From Xenorhabdus poinarii G6 (GTDB lineage Bacteria; Pseudomonadota; Gammaproteobacteria; Enterobacterales; Enterobacteriaceae), in assembly GCF_000968175.1 (NCBI RefSeq), contig NZ_FO704551.1, positions 2,790,001 through 2,854,000 of the forward strand: a stretch of 64,000 nucleotides of DNA, written 5' to 3'. This document shows positions 27,586 through 35,548 of this stretch, piece by piece; position 1 is the first letter of the stretch, and every line of letters begins with the position of its first letter. The position numbers and the translations under genes are program-made. The notes below the pieces were generated by a model, which worked only from the letters and a program-made list of their open reading frames with translations, searched no databases and had not been told where the DNA came from.

Positions 27586-28405
27586 GACGGCCTCCCGGTT
27601 TCACCGCTACCGGCTCAGGGATAAAAGCATTATCCGACTGTCCTCGGGTCACAAGATACAGCACGGTGGTATCTTCCGGTGTCCCGGCTTCGCCCAGCCA
27701 GCGATGCTGAAACGTCGCCGAGACAAATTGTCCCTGCAAAGCCCGTGGGTCAAGCGTGATATTGCGCTTAGCCGTATTGCGCAGTTTCAGGGCTACCACG
27801 GTGTAATTTTGCACGCCCCAGCCGGCCAGCGGGGAAACCGCAATCGGTTCTGAAGGGTAGAGTGTCGTGATAGATTCGGGTAAATGCAGACTGACCGGGT
27901 GGATCCCCGTAACCGGCTCGACGGTACGCAGCGGGGCATAAAGCTGCTGAGCGGCATAGCGGGTTAATATCACAGGCGCGGGAGCCGAAAGTGCTGATTT
28001 TCTCTGATACGGTGACCCCTCTTTTGGGGCAGAATTTTTTTCATCCGGATAAAGAATGCGGACGGGTTCCGTTGACCCCATTTTGGTGGCGGTGATATCC
28101 AGTAAGATAATTTCGCCGTTTTCACTGTCCTGCAATTGCAGACGAGTAGACGGAAAAGATTGGCTGGCTTTCAGGTAAACCGCGCCGCCTGCGCTCTGCA
28201 CCCGCAGTTTATCGCTGAGTGACGGGGACAAACCAACACGGACATTTCTGTCTACGAAAATAATCCGCTCCTGACCCACTTTCAGCGCAATGGATAACGG
28301 AATGCGTTCCCATTTCATTAGCTCATCGGCCTTTGCACCGAGGCTGAACCACAAGAGACTGAAAAATCCCGCCAGAAAGTACAGATAACGAGACTGAGAT
28401 ATCAC
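27575..28405 (-). CDS. ICE protein TIGR03749 (TraK/VirB9-like)
   Basis: 276 residues from a GTG at 28405 that overlaps the stop of the previous gene as GTGA. The SD AAGGGAG is seven bases upstream, and the start yields a good signal peptide ending near GAKA. A longer ATG frame to 28477 would lie inside the upstream gene and is unlikely. The beta-rich body (MKWERIPLSIALKVGQERII) is the PFL_4704 family, a secreted core component of the conjugation channel. Confidence 0.8.
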   Translation of the reverse strand: MISQSRYLYFLAGFFSLLWFSLGAKADELMKWERIPLSIALKVGQERIIFVDRNVRVGLSPSLSDKLRVQSAGGAVYLKASQSFPSTRLQLQDSENGEIILLDITATKMGSTEPVRILYPDEKNSAPKEGSPYQRKSALSAPAPVILTRYAAQQLYAPLRTVEPVTGIHPVSLHLPESITTLYPSEPIAVSPLAGWGVQNYTVVALKLRNTAKRNITLDPRALQGQFVSATFQHRWLGEAGTPEDTTVLYLVTRGQSDNAFIPEPVAVKPGGRHAG

Positions 28406-29058
28406 TGAAACACTCCCTTTTTCTCTTCCACAGGTTGTGGCATCGCTTCCAGTCGCTGCGGCATTCCGTCGTAACAATCCAGCGCCAGCCCAAAGGGGTT
28501 ACGCTCCGCATCGCCCTCCCAGCGCACCACTTTCAGGGGATAGCGCACCAGCGCCCGTTTGACCGGTTCGGCGTGATAATATTCATCAGCCACCAAATCC
28601 AGCCGCACCACCCAGTTATCCTGGTTACGCACCGTCACACTTTTCGTCCCGTAGCCCCGGCCAGGGATCTCATACACCACCCGCACCCGGTCGAGCAGTT
28701 CACCACTGTCGGCCCGGGTTTTAGCATCTTCCCGTAAAAAATCCTGACAGGCGGGGGTCAGATAAGGCGACAAGGCCGCAATTTTAGCCGGGTAGTCCTG
28801 TGCCCCGTTTTTCGGCCAGGCGTTCAGTTGCTGGAAAAGATAAAACGCAAAACTGTAGACACTCGGCGCAGGCACTTCCCACCACGGGCGGGTGCTGCCG
28901 CTGCGTAAGTCCGGTGGATTATGGATGGTGAGACTACGCGGTGAGGCCATCCAGCCCGTGAGCGTAATCAGCAAGACCAGTACCAGCACCCCGCAGGCAA
29001 GCCGCAGGGTCAGGATATGCTGGTCACGGTTTTTCAGCGCATGACGAAACCGGCTCAT
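28402..29058 (-). CDS. ICE protein TIGR03746 (TraE/VirB8-like)
   Basis: 218 residues. One membrane helix near residues 20-38 (LRLACGVLVLVLLITLTGWM) is followed by a periplasmic domain (PAPSVYSFAFYLFQQLNAWP) typical of the PFL_4703 family. It is probably the inner-membrane platform protein equivalent to VirB8/TraE. The start overlaps the stop of TIGR03750 by four bases. Confidence 0.8.
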   Translation of the reverse strand: MSRFRHALKNRDQHILTLRLACGVLVLVLLITLTGWMASPRSLTIHNPPDLRSGSTRPWWEVPAPSVYSFAFYLFQQLNAWPKNGAQDYPAKIAALSPYLTPACQDFLREDAKTRADSGELLDRVRVVYEIPGRGYGTKSVTVRNQDNWVVRLDLVADEYYHAEPVKRALVRYPLKVVRWEGDAERNPFGLALDCYDGMPQRLEAMPQPVEEKKGVFQ

Positions 29059-29429
29059 CGCAGGCTCCCGTTACGATGAGACAGACTGCTTCGGCGCAAC
29101 GACCAACCCTGAGCCGCAATAATCAATGCCGGATCACCGATGCCCAGCCGGCGTTTTTTCTCTTCCAGCTTCAGCCAGAGATAATTTTCCGGTTTGCCGC
29201 GCTTAAGCTGAGCGAGCCAGCGACCGCCAAAACTAATCAATAACAAGGGCATGAACAGCATACCCGTCGGTATCATGACCCAGCCGGCTAACGGGATAAA
29301 AGGAAGGCTCACCATCAACCCGAATGCCAGCCTCAGCAAAGCGGTCAGCCCCATTTCCGGTGTGGTGAATCCCCGGAATACGACCGGTTCGGCATTTAAG
29401 CGATCGGGTAAAAACGGGATCGTCTGCAT
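29055..29429 (-). CDS. ICE protein TIGR03750 (TraL/VirB3-like)
   Basis: 124 residues with two adjacent membrane segments (residues about 30-75) and a conserved opening IPFLPDRLNAEPVVFRG. It belongs to the small TraL-like platform proteins of this ICE class. It lies 10 bases after the pilin-like gene and overlaps TIGR03746. Confidence 0.8.
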   Translation of the reverse strand: MQTIPFLPDRLNAEPVVFRGFTTPEMGLTALLRLAFGLMVSLPFIPLAGWVMIPTGMLFMPLLLISFGGRWLAQLKRGKPENYLWLKLEEKKRRLGIGDPALIIAAQGWSLRRSSLSHRNGSLR

Positions 29430-29439
29430 CAGCGGTACC

Positions 29440-29823
29440 TCAAAAGATAATGCCGGCCGATTTCGCCAGCAACCAAATCACCGCAACCAATAGCACCACG
29501 CCGACCACGATAATGGAGCCAAACTGTGTCCAGGTGGCTTTGCCGTCCCGCACTTCCGAAAAGGTTTCAACCGCCGCCGAGGCGACCTTAAAAAACGCCA
29601 CTGCCGAAAGGATCAGCCCGCCAATCACAATACCATCCTGGGCATAGCCCTTCACCTGTCCCAGTAATCCGCCCCCGCCACCACTTTTTGGCGGTTCGAT
29701 AGCCGGCAAATCGGCCCAGGCGGATTGACAGAAAAGACCGGACAGCAAAAAAACGGTACTTATTCTGGTTATCAGATTCGCACTGATACGACGGCAAACG
29801 GTAAAAATTGGCTTCATGTTCAA
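29440..29823 (-). CDS. ICE membrane protein TIGR03745 (pilin-like, VirB2-type)
   Basis: 127 residues. A signal peptide ends near SAWA, a Gly-rich segment (PPKSGGGGGLLGQVKGYAQD) follows, and two membrane segments complete it. This is the usual layout of the small pilin-like subunit of the PFGI-1 transfer apparatus. Confidence 0.75.
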   Translation of the reverse strand: MNMKPIFTVCRRISANLITRISTVFLLSGLFCQSAWADLPAIEPPKSGGGGGLLGQVKGYAQDGIVIGGLILSAVAFFKVASAAVETFSEVRDGKATWTQFGSIIVVGVVLLVAVIWLLAKSAGIIF

Positions 29824-29852
29824 TTCATTCCTTTTTCATTATGTTCGTTGCA

Positions 29853-30089
29853 TCAGCTGGCAAACATCCAGACCGCGACCACCAGTAAGATGGCGGTTCG
29901 CATAGCAAACTGGCTTATCGTCTGATTACGTACTTTTTCATTCGCCCAGCCGTTCCAGACATCCACTGCGGCCCAGGCCGCCCAAAGAAACAGGGTGGCT
30001 AAGAAAAATCCGACGCAGACCAGATACAAAAAGGTGATATCAAAGTGCCCCGAGGCCACGGTAAAGGCAATGCGTTGTGCCTCCGTCAT
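29853..30089 (-). CDS. ICE protein TIGR03758 (PFL_4701 family)
   Basis: 78 residues with two membrane segments (FLYLVCVGFFLATLFLWAAW and then AILLVVAVWMF). It is always found next to the pilin-like gene in this class. Its start overlaps the RAQPRD gene by four bases. Confidence 0.78.
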   Translation of the reverse strand: MTEAQRIAFTVASGHFDITFLYLVCVGFFLATLFLWAAWAAVDVWNGWANEKVRNQTISQFAMRTAILLVVAVWMFAS

Positions 30090-30421
30090 TGCGGATGTTC
30101 CTGACGGTAATGACCGGATACACTGCCTGATCCCTGCTGCTGGGCGCGGGAAGGGGTCAGATAGTGATCGATACCGGCTTTGATGGTGCTGAGATCCGCT
30201 TTGATACGGAGGTAATCAAAGTGATAGCGAGGGCGGGTTGATATATCATCCTGTTTCTCCGCGAGGCTTGCACGCTCCAGTGCCATCTGCACCTGATCAA
30301 TCAGATTTTTTGCACTGGCCAGTTCGTCTTTCTCAGCCGCCTGCGCAAGCGGTACACACACCAGGATCAGACTCAGCAGACAGGCAGAACGGGACAGGGA
30401 AAAGCAACCGTGCATAAACAT
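30086..30421 (-). CDS. RAQPRD-family ICE protein
   Basis: 111 residues: signal peptide, then an alpha-helical periplasmic body with RYHFDYLRIKADLSTIKAGI and a family signature that here reads SRAQQQG rather than RAQPRD. It is a periplasmic accessory of the transfer system. The IS66 copy sits 140 bases upstream and separates it from the TraD side of the operon. Confidence 0.75.
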   Translation of the reverse strand: MFMHGCFSLSRSACLLSLILVCVPLAQAAEKDELASAKNLIDQVQMALERASLAEKQDDISTRPRYHFDYLRIKADLSTIKAGIDHYLTPSRAQQQGSGSVSGHYRQEHPQ

Positions 30422-30579
30422 TCACCTCGTCATGGAATTCAGGTAATCGAGGATGCGGGGTTTTTTAGGTCAAATCAGCAATAAACTCTTTATGCTTTGA
30501 TGAAAATTAGCTAAATAGTCTGACTAATTTATTTGGTTAACGATTTAAGAATGAAGGAAAGCAGTAAGCGTCAACTAAA

Positions 30580-32085
30580 CTACACCTTGCTTATCACTTT
30601 TTTCCAGGGCAGTAGTTTTTCCAGATCCGGGGTGGGTTGGCATAACTCATCCAGGCAAGTCATGACATAATCGAAAGGGATCAATCCATTGGCTTTGGCC
30701 GTTTCAATGACGCTGTAGAGGATCGCACTGGCTTGTGCACCGCGCGAGGTATGGCTGAACAGCCACGCCTTTCGCCCGATGACAAACGGTTTGATCGCCC
30801 TTTCGGCCCGGTTATTGTCGATTGACAAGCGGCCATCCTCACGATAGCGGATCAGTTTTGCCCATTGATTGCTCAGATAAGTGACGGCCTCACCCAGCTT
30901 GCTTTTGGGGATCACCTGGGATTGGGTTTTAACCAGCCAGGCCGATAACTTATCCCAGATAGGAAGCGCTTTTTCCTGGCGGATCCGGTATTTTTCTGCC
31001 GGGCTTAACTCCTTGATCTGATGCTCGACCCGGTACAGTGACTGGATCAGGCTCAGCGCGATATCGGCTTTGCCCGTTTTGTTTTTTCCCTGCGCCTGCT
31101 TCGCTTCCATAAATTTACGACGGGCATGGGCCATGCAACCGACCAGCCGGGCACCGGTCTGCTCATAGCCTTGATAGCCATCCACCTGCAGATAACCTTG
31201 GAAACCGGCGAGATAGTCAGCAGCGCAGGTGCCTGAACGGCTGGCCTGGTGGTCATACAGCACAATATTCGGTGTGAGCGCCGCCGGTTCGGGGGTATCA
31301 GTGCCCACACAATAGACCCACATGTAATGGGTCGTTTTTTCAGACGTCACCCCCTTCACCGGGGTTTCATCCGCATGGAGAACCGGTTGTTGCAACAGCA
31401 TTTCCCTGAACCTGGCCACCAACGGCGTAAACAACTGCGCGGATTTTAATATCCAGTCACTCTGGGTCTGGCGGCTGAGGTCAATGCCATACTGTTTGAA
31501 CACACTTTCCTGACGGTACAGCGGTAACCCATACTGATATTTACTGGTGATAAGCTGGCTGAGCAGGCTGCTGGTCGCCATACCTTTCCTGATGGGCATC
31601 GCTGGCAGGGAGGCTTGTTTGACAGGCGTCTGAATGCCGGATTTTTCACATTCACGGCAGGCGTATTTGGGGCGGACATGCTCAACCACCCTGATTTGAG
31701 CGGGAATGAACAACAGTTTTTCACTGCGATCTGCCCCCATCTGATGCAACCTGCCGCCACAGCACGCACACTGTTTTTCTTCCTCGGCGATATCATGGAA
31801 CACGGTTTCGCGCGGTAAATCTTTGGGCAGGGGGTTGCGTGTCGGCTTACGGCGGGGAAGTGTGAGGGTTTCCTGTGCGGCGGCCGTTTCAGCCGGCAGC
31901 GCAATTTCTTCCGCTTCGTTAAACAACTCCCCCTGGCCGGGGAACGCTTCCGAGGAAGCCCCAAACCGTTTTTGTTGGGCTAAACGGAACTGCTCTTCCA
32001 AAAAGGCCAGCCGCTGCGACTGCTTAATCAGCAGCCGTTTCAGTTCAGCGGGGTCATTGGGCAGGGCATCAATATCAATTTTCAT
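30580..32085 (-). CDS. tnpC: IS66 transposase TnpC
   Basis: 501 residues, full length. An N-terminal leucine-zipper-like coiled coil (ELKRLLIKQSQRLAFLEEQFRLA), a zinc finger (CACCGGRL...CRECE) and a DDE domain with VLHADETPVK, YLQVDGYQGYE and IDNNRAERAIKPFVIGRKAW are present. The C-terminal extension (LIPFDYVMTCLDELCQP) is also complete. It should be active. Confidence 0.92.
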   Translation of the reverse strand: MKIDIDALPNDPAELKRLLIKQSQRLAFLEEQFRLAQQKRFGASSEAFPGQGELFNEAEEIALPAETAAAQETLTLPRRKPTRNPLPKDLPRETVFHDIAEEEKQCACCGGRLHQMGADRSEKLLFIPAQIRVVEHVRPKYACRECEKSGIQTPVKQASLPAMPIRKGMATSSLLSQLITSKYQYGLPLYRQESVFKQYGIDLSRQTQSDWILKSAQLFTPLVARFREMLLQQPVLHADETPVKGVTSEKTTHYMWVYCVGTDTPEPAALTPNIVLYDHQASRSGTCAADYLAGFQGYLQVDGYQGYEQTGARLVGCMAHARRKFMEAKQAQGKNKTGKADIALSLIQSLYRVEHQIKELSPAEKYRIRQEKALPIWDKLSAWLVKTQSQVIPKSKLGEAVTYLSNQWAKLIRYREDGRLSIDNNRAERAIKPFVIGRKAWLFSHTSRGAQASAILYSVIETAKANGLIPFDYVMTCLDELCQPTPDLEKLLPWKKVISKV

Positions 32086-32155
32086 GGGGACATTTTATGC
32101 CATCCCCGGCGAAAAAGCGTAATTAATGCCCGTTGGTTTGATGATCATCAAGGGA

Positions 32156-32509
32156 TCAGGCGACATGGCAATCCTGTACGGAGAAGGGCTGGTGCCCGAT
32201 GACATCATAACCCGATAACAACCCGTGCAGTTGCTGCTCTGTCAGGGTCAGGGAGGCGCTGTTGACGGCGGTGGGCCATTTGAATTTCGCGTTCTCCAGC
32301 CGTTTGTACCAGAGCGCAAACCCGGTTTTATCCCAGTAGAGGATTTTGAGTTTATCCCGCTTCTTGTTGCAAAAGAGGAATAACGCGGTTTGCGTCGGAG
32401 ACAGTTGCATTTCCAGCTCCACCCAGACCGCCAGCCCGTTGATGGATTTTCGGAAGTCGATAAATGAGCGGCACAAATACACCTCCGGCACATCCACAAA
32501 CATTTTCAT
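32156..32509 (-). CDS. tnpB: IS66 accessory protein TnpB
   Basis: 117 residues with the IS66 Orf2 signature: YLCRSFIDFRKSINGLAVWV, then LFLFCNKKRDKLKILYWDKT and GFALWYKRLE. It is needed for IS66 transposition. It overlaps tnpA by ATGA at 32506-32509. Confidence 0.92.
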   Translation of the reverse strand: MKMFVDVPEVYLCRSFIDFRKSINGLAVWVELEMQLSPTQTALFLFCNKKRDKLKILYWDKTGFALWYKRLENAKFKWPTAVNSASLTLTEQQLHGLLSGYDVIGHQPFSVQDCHVA

Positions 32510-32835
32510 GCGGCGAGCCCCCGAATAATCGCAATGATAACATGCTTATCCGTGCCGGCAGGAAAACGCAGTGTGCCATGTGGTGTCTCAAATAAGATGG
32601 GGAGTGTGCTGGATGAGGCGGATTTTTTCTGAGCGGTGCTGACTTTAATAAAAGCAGACGGTGAAGCCAGCCCAGACGGCTTGTCTGGTGGATGGGAGGT
32701 GCGTTGGCGGTGGTGATAGAACCGGGTTGTCGACACACCGATTTTTTGGCAAAACTGCGGGACAGTCAGTTCGGATTTTTTCTGCTGTTCAAACAGGTCC
32801 CGCCACTCGGCTTGAGTAAACCTGGATTGGCTCAT
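32506..32835 (-). CDS. tnpA: IS66 accessory protein TnpA
   Basis: 109 residues from the ATG at 32835, the start that gives the family opening MSQSRFTQAEWRDLFEQQ; the frame extends to 32880. A helix-turn-helix (TVPQFCQKIGVSTTRFYHHR) identifies it as the DNA-binding Orf1. Confidence 0.88.
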   Translation of the reverse strand: MSQSRFTQAEWRDLFEQQKKSELTVPQFCQKIGVSTTRFYHHRQRTSHPPDKPSGLASPSAFIKVSTAQKKSASSSTLPILFETPHGTLRFPAGTDKHVIIAIIRGLAA

Positions 32836-32929
32836 GTGAGTTTTTTCCATCATCATAATAGGTGAAACTAGTTTAATCAATGGATTTATCCTGGCTAGGT
32901 GGGGTTCCCCGTACGCTTACGGAAAGCAC

Positions 32930-33622
32930 ATGCTGCGGATTGATTTAAACGTCCCCGATGATGAATACGAAAAGGCACGGAAGCTGGGTGCACGCTGGGA
33001 TGCCGCCGCCCAAATCTGGTATATTGACAACAGTGTTGACCCGACGCCGTTTATGAACTGGCTGCCGTTCTACAATGTCCACGCTGAATACTGGTATCTC
33101 GCCCAGACTCAAACATCCTGCCCGCACTGTCATGAACACACCATGGTGACCGCGTTTATGCTGCCGGCCGGGCATAAGATGCTGGAAAATAACGATGAAG
33201 ATGACGGTAACATCAGCACTGAAGTGAGCTACGCAGAGCAGGACCGCCCGGCGTTTCTGTTTTATGTCGCCGATATTCCCACCACCGTGCGCAACGTATT
33301 ATCCGGCTTTCACCATACCCTGTGTAAAGCTGTCAGCCAACGGCGACAGCACTGGATAAACCACTGCGAACACTGTGGCGCGCAGCAGGATGATACCGAA
33401 CTGTTTGCCGAAGTCGGCGGGGCGTTTTTTCCGGCTTCCAGGGAGCAAGCGGCGGCTATTCAGCTGCATCGTATCGATCAGCCGTTTGTCGGGTATTGTG
33501 AAGATATTTCGCATCATCACTACTATTTCGATCCGAAGGGAAGCAGCCGAGCCTGTCAGGCTTGTGACTGGTTTGAATGGATGGCGCAAGTGGTTAACAC
33601 CCCATCCGTATATCGCCATTAG
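32930..33622 (+). CDS. DUF5710-domain protein with zinc-finger motifs
   Basis: 230 residues. The N terminus LNVPDDEYEKARKLGARWDA followed by WYI matches DUF5710, a small domain found in plasmid primases and topoisomerases. CPHCHEH (near 63) and HCEHCGA plus CQACDWF suggest zinc binding. It is the only plus-strand gene of this stretch. The IS66 target duplication ends two bases before the ATG and itself supplies a GGAAAG that could serve as SD, so the IS has cut this gene from its native promoter. Confidence 0.65.
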   Translation: MLRIDLNVPDDEYEKARKLGARWDAAAQIWYIDNSVDPTPFMNWLPFYNVHAEYWYLAQTQTSCPHCHEHTMVTAFMLPAGHKMLENNDEDDGNISTEVSYAEQDRPAFLFYVADIPTTVRNVLSGFHHTLCKAVSQRRQHWINHCEHCGAQQDDTELFAEVGGAFFPASREQAAAIQLHRIDQPFVGYCEDISHHHYYFDPKGSSRACQACDWFEWMAQVVNTPSVYRH

Positions 33623-33739
33623 TCCTGCATTCAGATCCAGATTTGATGCGGTTTGTAGCCACATCAAATCTTAGTTTTTAATGATAAAGACCGCCACTGG
33701 GTTAATCATATATTCAAATAGTAACTGACATAATTACTG

Positions 33740-34594
33740 TTAAGCACAGGCCCAATGAATTTTATTCGTTAACAAATCTATTTGAGCTACACCATCCCCG
33801 CCTAGATTGGGATCACCCAGACTTTCATCAAATTCAAAATAAAACTCGCTCAAGTCATCCGGAATAGATTGCGCTGGGTGTGCAGTCCCACCAAAATGGT
33901 GATCATAAAAATACTTATCTAAATTAAGATTCAGTTTCCCACTGACTCCATGAAATATCGGTATATACCCCTGAATATCTTCTACTTTCAAGCTATCAAT
34001 AGCTTTTGTATCTTCAATAGCATCTAACCAATCCGGATATTCTTCTGGCTTTATTCCTACATTAGGATCATCAGAATGTGGTACTAAACTGAAACATTTT
34101 GCTGGCTGATCAGAGGAGAAACAATGGGTTTCATGCATTGATTCATAATCAACAGGCATGCAATCTTTACTGGGTAATTCGCACTGTTTTCCCGAACATT
34201 CCTCTTCGGTCAGATAAATAAAACACCAACTTCCACCTATATCGTCAACCTGATACACTTCACGCAGATGCCTATTGTTACGGTATAGGATCAATTCCTG
34301 CCAAAAAGCGTCATCGCCTAAAGCTTCTCCTCCTTCCTCTAAAAACTCATTTACACCTTCTTTATCGTCATCTTCAAAATCATCGCCCTGAAAAACAGAT
34401 AAATATTCTACATCAGAACTTCTCACATTATATTCAGCAGGAATTTTCACGGTAAAAATATGTGCCATTGGTACACCGTTAACCCGGCTTCTTGGCCATT
34501 GCCAGGGTTGAATACCAGAAGGTCTTCCATATGCCCATCCATCAGTCCCGGTCTCAGAGTATGTCACGACATATATATTCTTCGGTTTTTTCAT
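33740..34594 (-). CDS. Hypothetical acidic protein, possibly DUF1963/YwqG-like
   Basis: 284 residues from the ATG at 34594 (GGA seven bases upstream; the ATG at 34600 is the alternative). It is very acidic (FQGDDFEDDDKEGVNEFLEE) with a C-terminal FGGTAHPAQSIPDDL and EFDESLGDPNLGGDGVAQID, which recalls the YwqG/DUF1963 barrel. That assignment is uncertain. AT-rich composition and position between transfer genes mark it as cargo. An immunity-type role is possible but not shown. Confidence 0.45.
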   Translation of the reverse strand: MKKPKNIYVVTYSETGTDGWAYGRPSGIQPWQWPRSRVNGVPMAHIFTVKIPAEYNVRSSDVEYLSVFQGDDFEDDDKEGVNEFLEEGGEALGDDAFWQELILYRNNRHLREVYQVDDIGGSWCFIYLTEEECSGKQCELPSKDCMPVDYESMHETHCFSSDQPAKCFSLVPHSDDPNVGIKPEEYPDWLDAIEDTKAIDSLKVEDIQGYIPIFHGVSGKLNLNLDKYFYDHHFGGTAHPAQSIPDDLSEFYFEFDESLGDPNLGGDGVAQIDLLTNKIHWACA

Positions 34595-34730
34595 ATCCAT
34601 TTCCAAAAATCTTTCCTAATAAAAGCCATCCATAAGATTTAAATATTTTTTCATTTTTGTTGATATCTTCTTTATCACAAAAACTAATATCTGTTGCAAA
34701 CTGACGCGCCGCTGTGCGGCTTGTCTGCTA

Positions 34731-34772
34731 GCAATGGAGTACAAAACAAAAAAACGTTTTGCACTCCATTGC
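34731..34772 (-). terminator. Long hairpin after the TIGR03747 gene
   Basis: Arms 34731-34747 and 34756-34772 pair over 17 positions with one mismatch; a run of seven A/T forms the loop. It lies ten bases past the stop and probably ends the traD operon transcript. The T-run is in the loop rather than after the stem, so it is not a textbook terminator. Confidence 0.5.
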
Positions 34773-34781
34773 CCAGCGCAC

Positions 34782-35540
34782 TTAAAGGTATTTCTTAAAC
34801 ATCGATGTGGTGATCACCACTGCCATACCTAAAAGTAGCGCTGCTGGCAACAATATCACCGTAGGATACACCACATCCGGCCACGATAAATACAGTACAC
34901 AGGGAACCGTGCAGGCCGGTTTTATCCCTCGCTTGGCATGGTGATAGACAAAACTAGATTCATACCCGGCTCCGTAACGTCGTAAGTCCCGCCGCCCCAG
35001 TCCGTCAACCAATGCAACCAAAACCACCATCACAAACAGTGGAACGGATAACACTAGAATCGCCAGCCGGATCAGCGTCACCATCGTGATAAATACCGTT
35101 GCCAGCGCATATTCCCGCAAATAATCCGATATGCTATGTAGTATCGCATTGAATTCACCCATAAAATCATTGCTACTATTGAGCTGATAGTGCGATTGCC
35201 CCTGTATCCAGGGCATAAAACCACTGTCCACAAAAATCCATTGATACACCTGTGCCAGCCCGTCAGAGACTGTTTGTGCGGGATTTGACAACAACAGGCT
35301 CTGGGTAAATTCCGTGGATAAAAATTGCAGCTCGGCTTTCATCATCGTCTGGCTATGAGAAGCCCCCTGTTCCGGCCAGAAAAAAGTCATCCCGAAATAT
35401 TCCAGCGACAAACTGAATAGCCACGACATCACAATAAACCCAATGAGTTGCCACGGCCATTCCCATAGCACACGATACAGCAGGCCATGCTTGCGCGGCG
35501 GTTGGGAAGGTGGGCGGGAGTGATTTTCTGACTGTGCCAT
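34782..35540 (-). CDS. ICE membrane protein TIGR03747
   Basis: 252 residues from the ATG at 35540 (AAGGGG upstream). Four membrane segments, near residues 30-50, 135-160, 160-185 and 225-245, and the block LVDGLGRRDLRRYGAGYESSFVYHH identify the family. It follows traD as in other PFGI-1 elements. The molecular role in transfer is not known. Confidence 0.8.
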   Translation of the reverse strand: MAQSENHSRPPSQPPRKHGLLYRVLWEWPWQLIGFIVMSWLFSLSLEYFGMTFFWPEQGASHSQTMMKAELQFLSTEFTQSLLLSNPAQTVSDGLAQVYQWIFVDSGFMPWIQGQSHYQLNSSNDFMGEFNAILHSISDYLREYALATVFITMVTLIRLAILVLSVPLFVMVVLVALVDGLGRRDLRRYGAGYESSFVYHHAKRGIKPACTVPCVLYLSWPDVVYPTVILLPAALLLGMAVVITTSMFKKYL

Positions 35541-35548
35541 ATCGGAAA

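Larger units (their letters stand above)
30556..32928 (-). mobile_element. IS66-family insertion sequence with 8-bp target duplication
   Basis: The element proper is 30564-32920 (2357 bp). Both ends begin GTAAGCGT (inverted). The 8-base direct repeat GGAAAGCA at 30556-30563 and 32921-32928 is the target duplication, showing a simple transposition. It carries tnpA, tnpB and tnpC, all intact. Confidence 0.92.
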
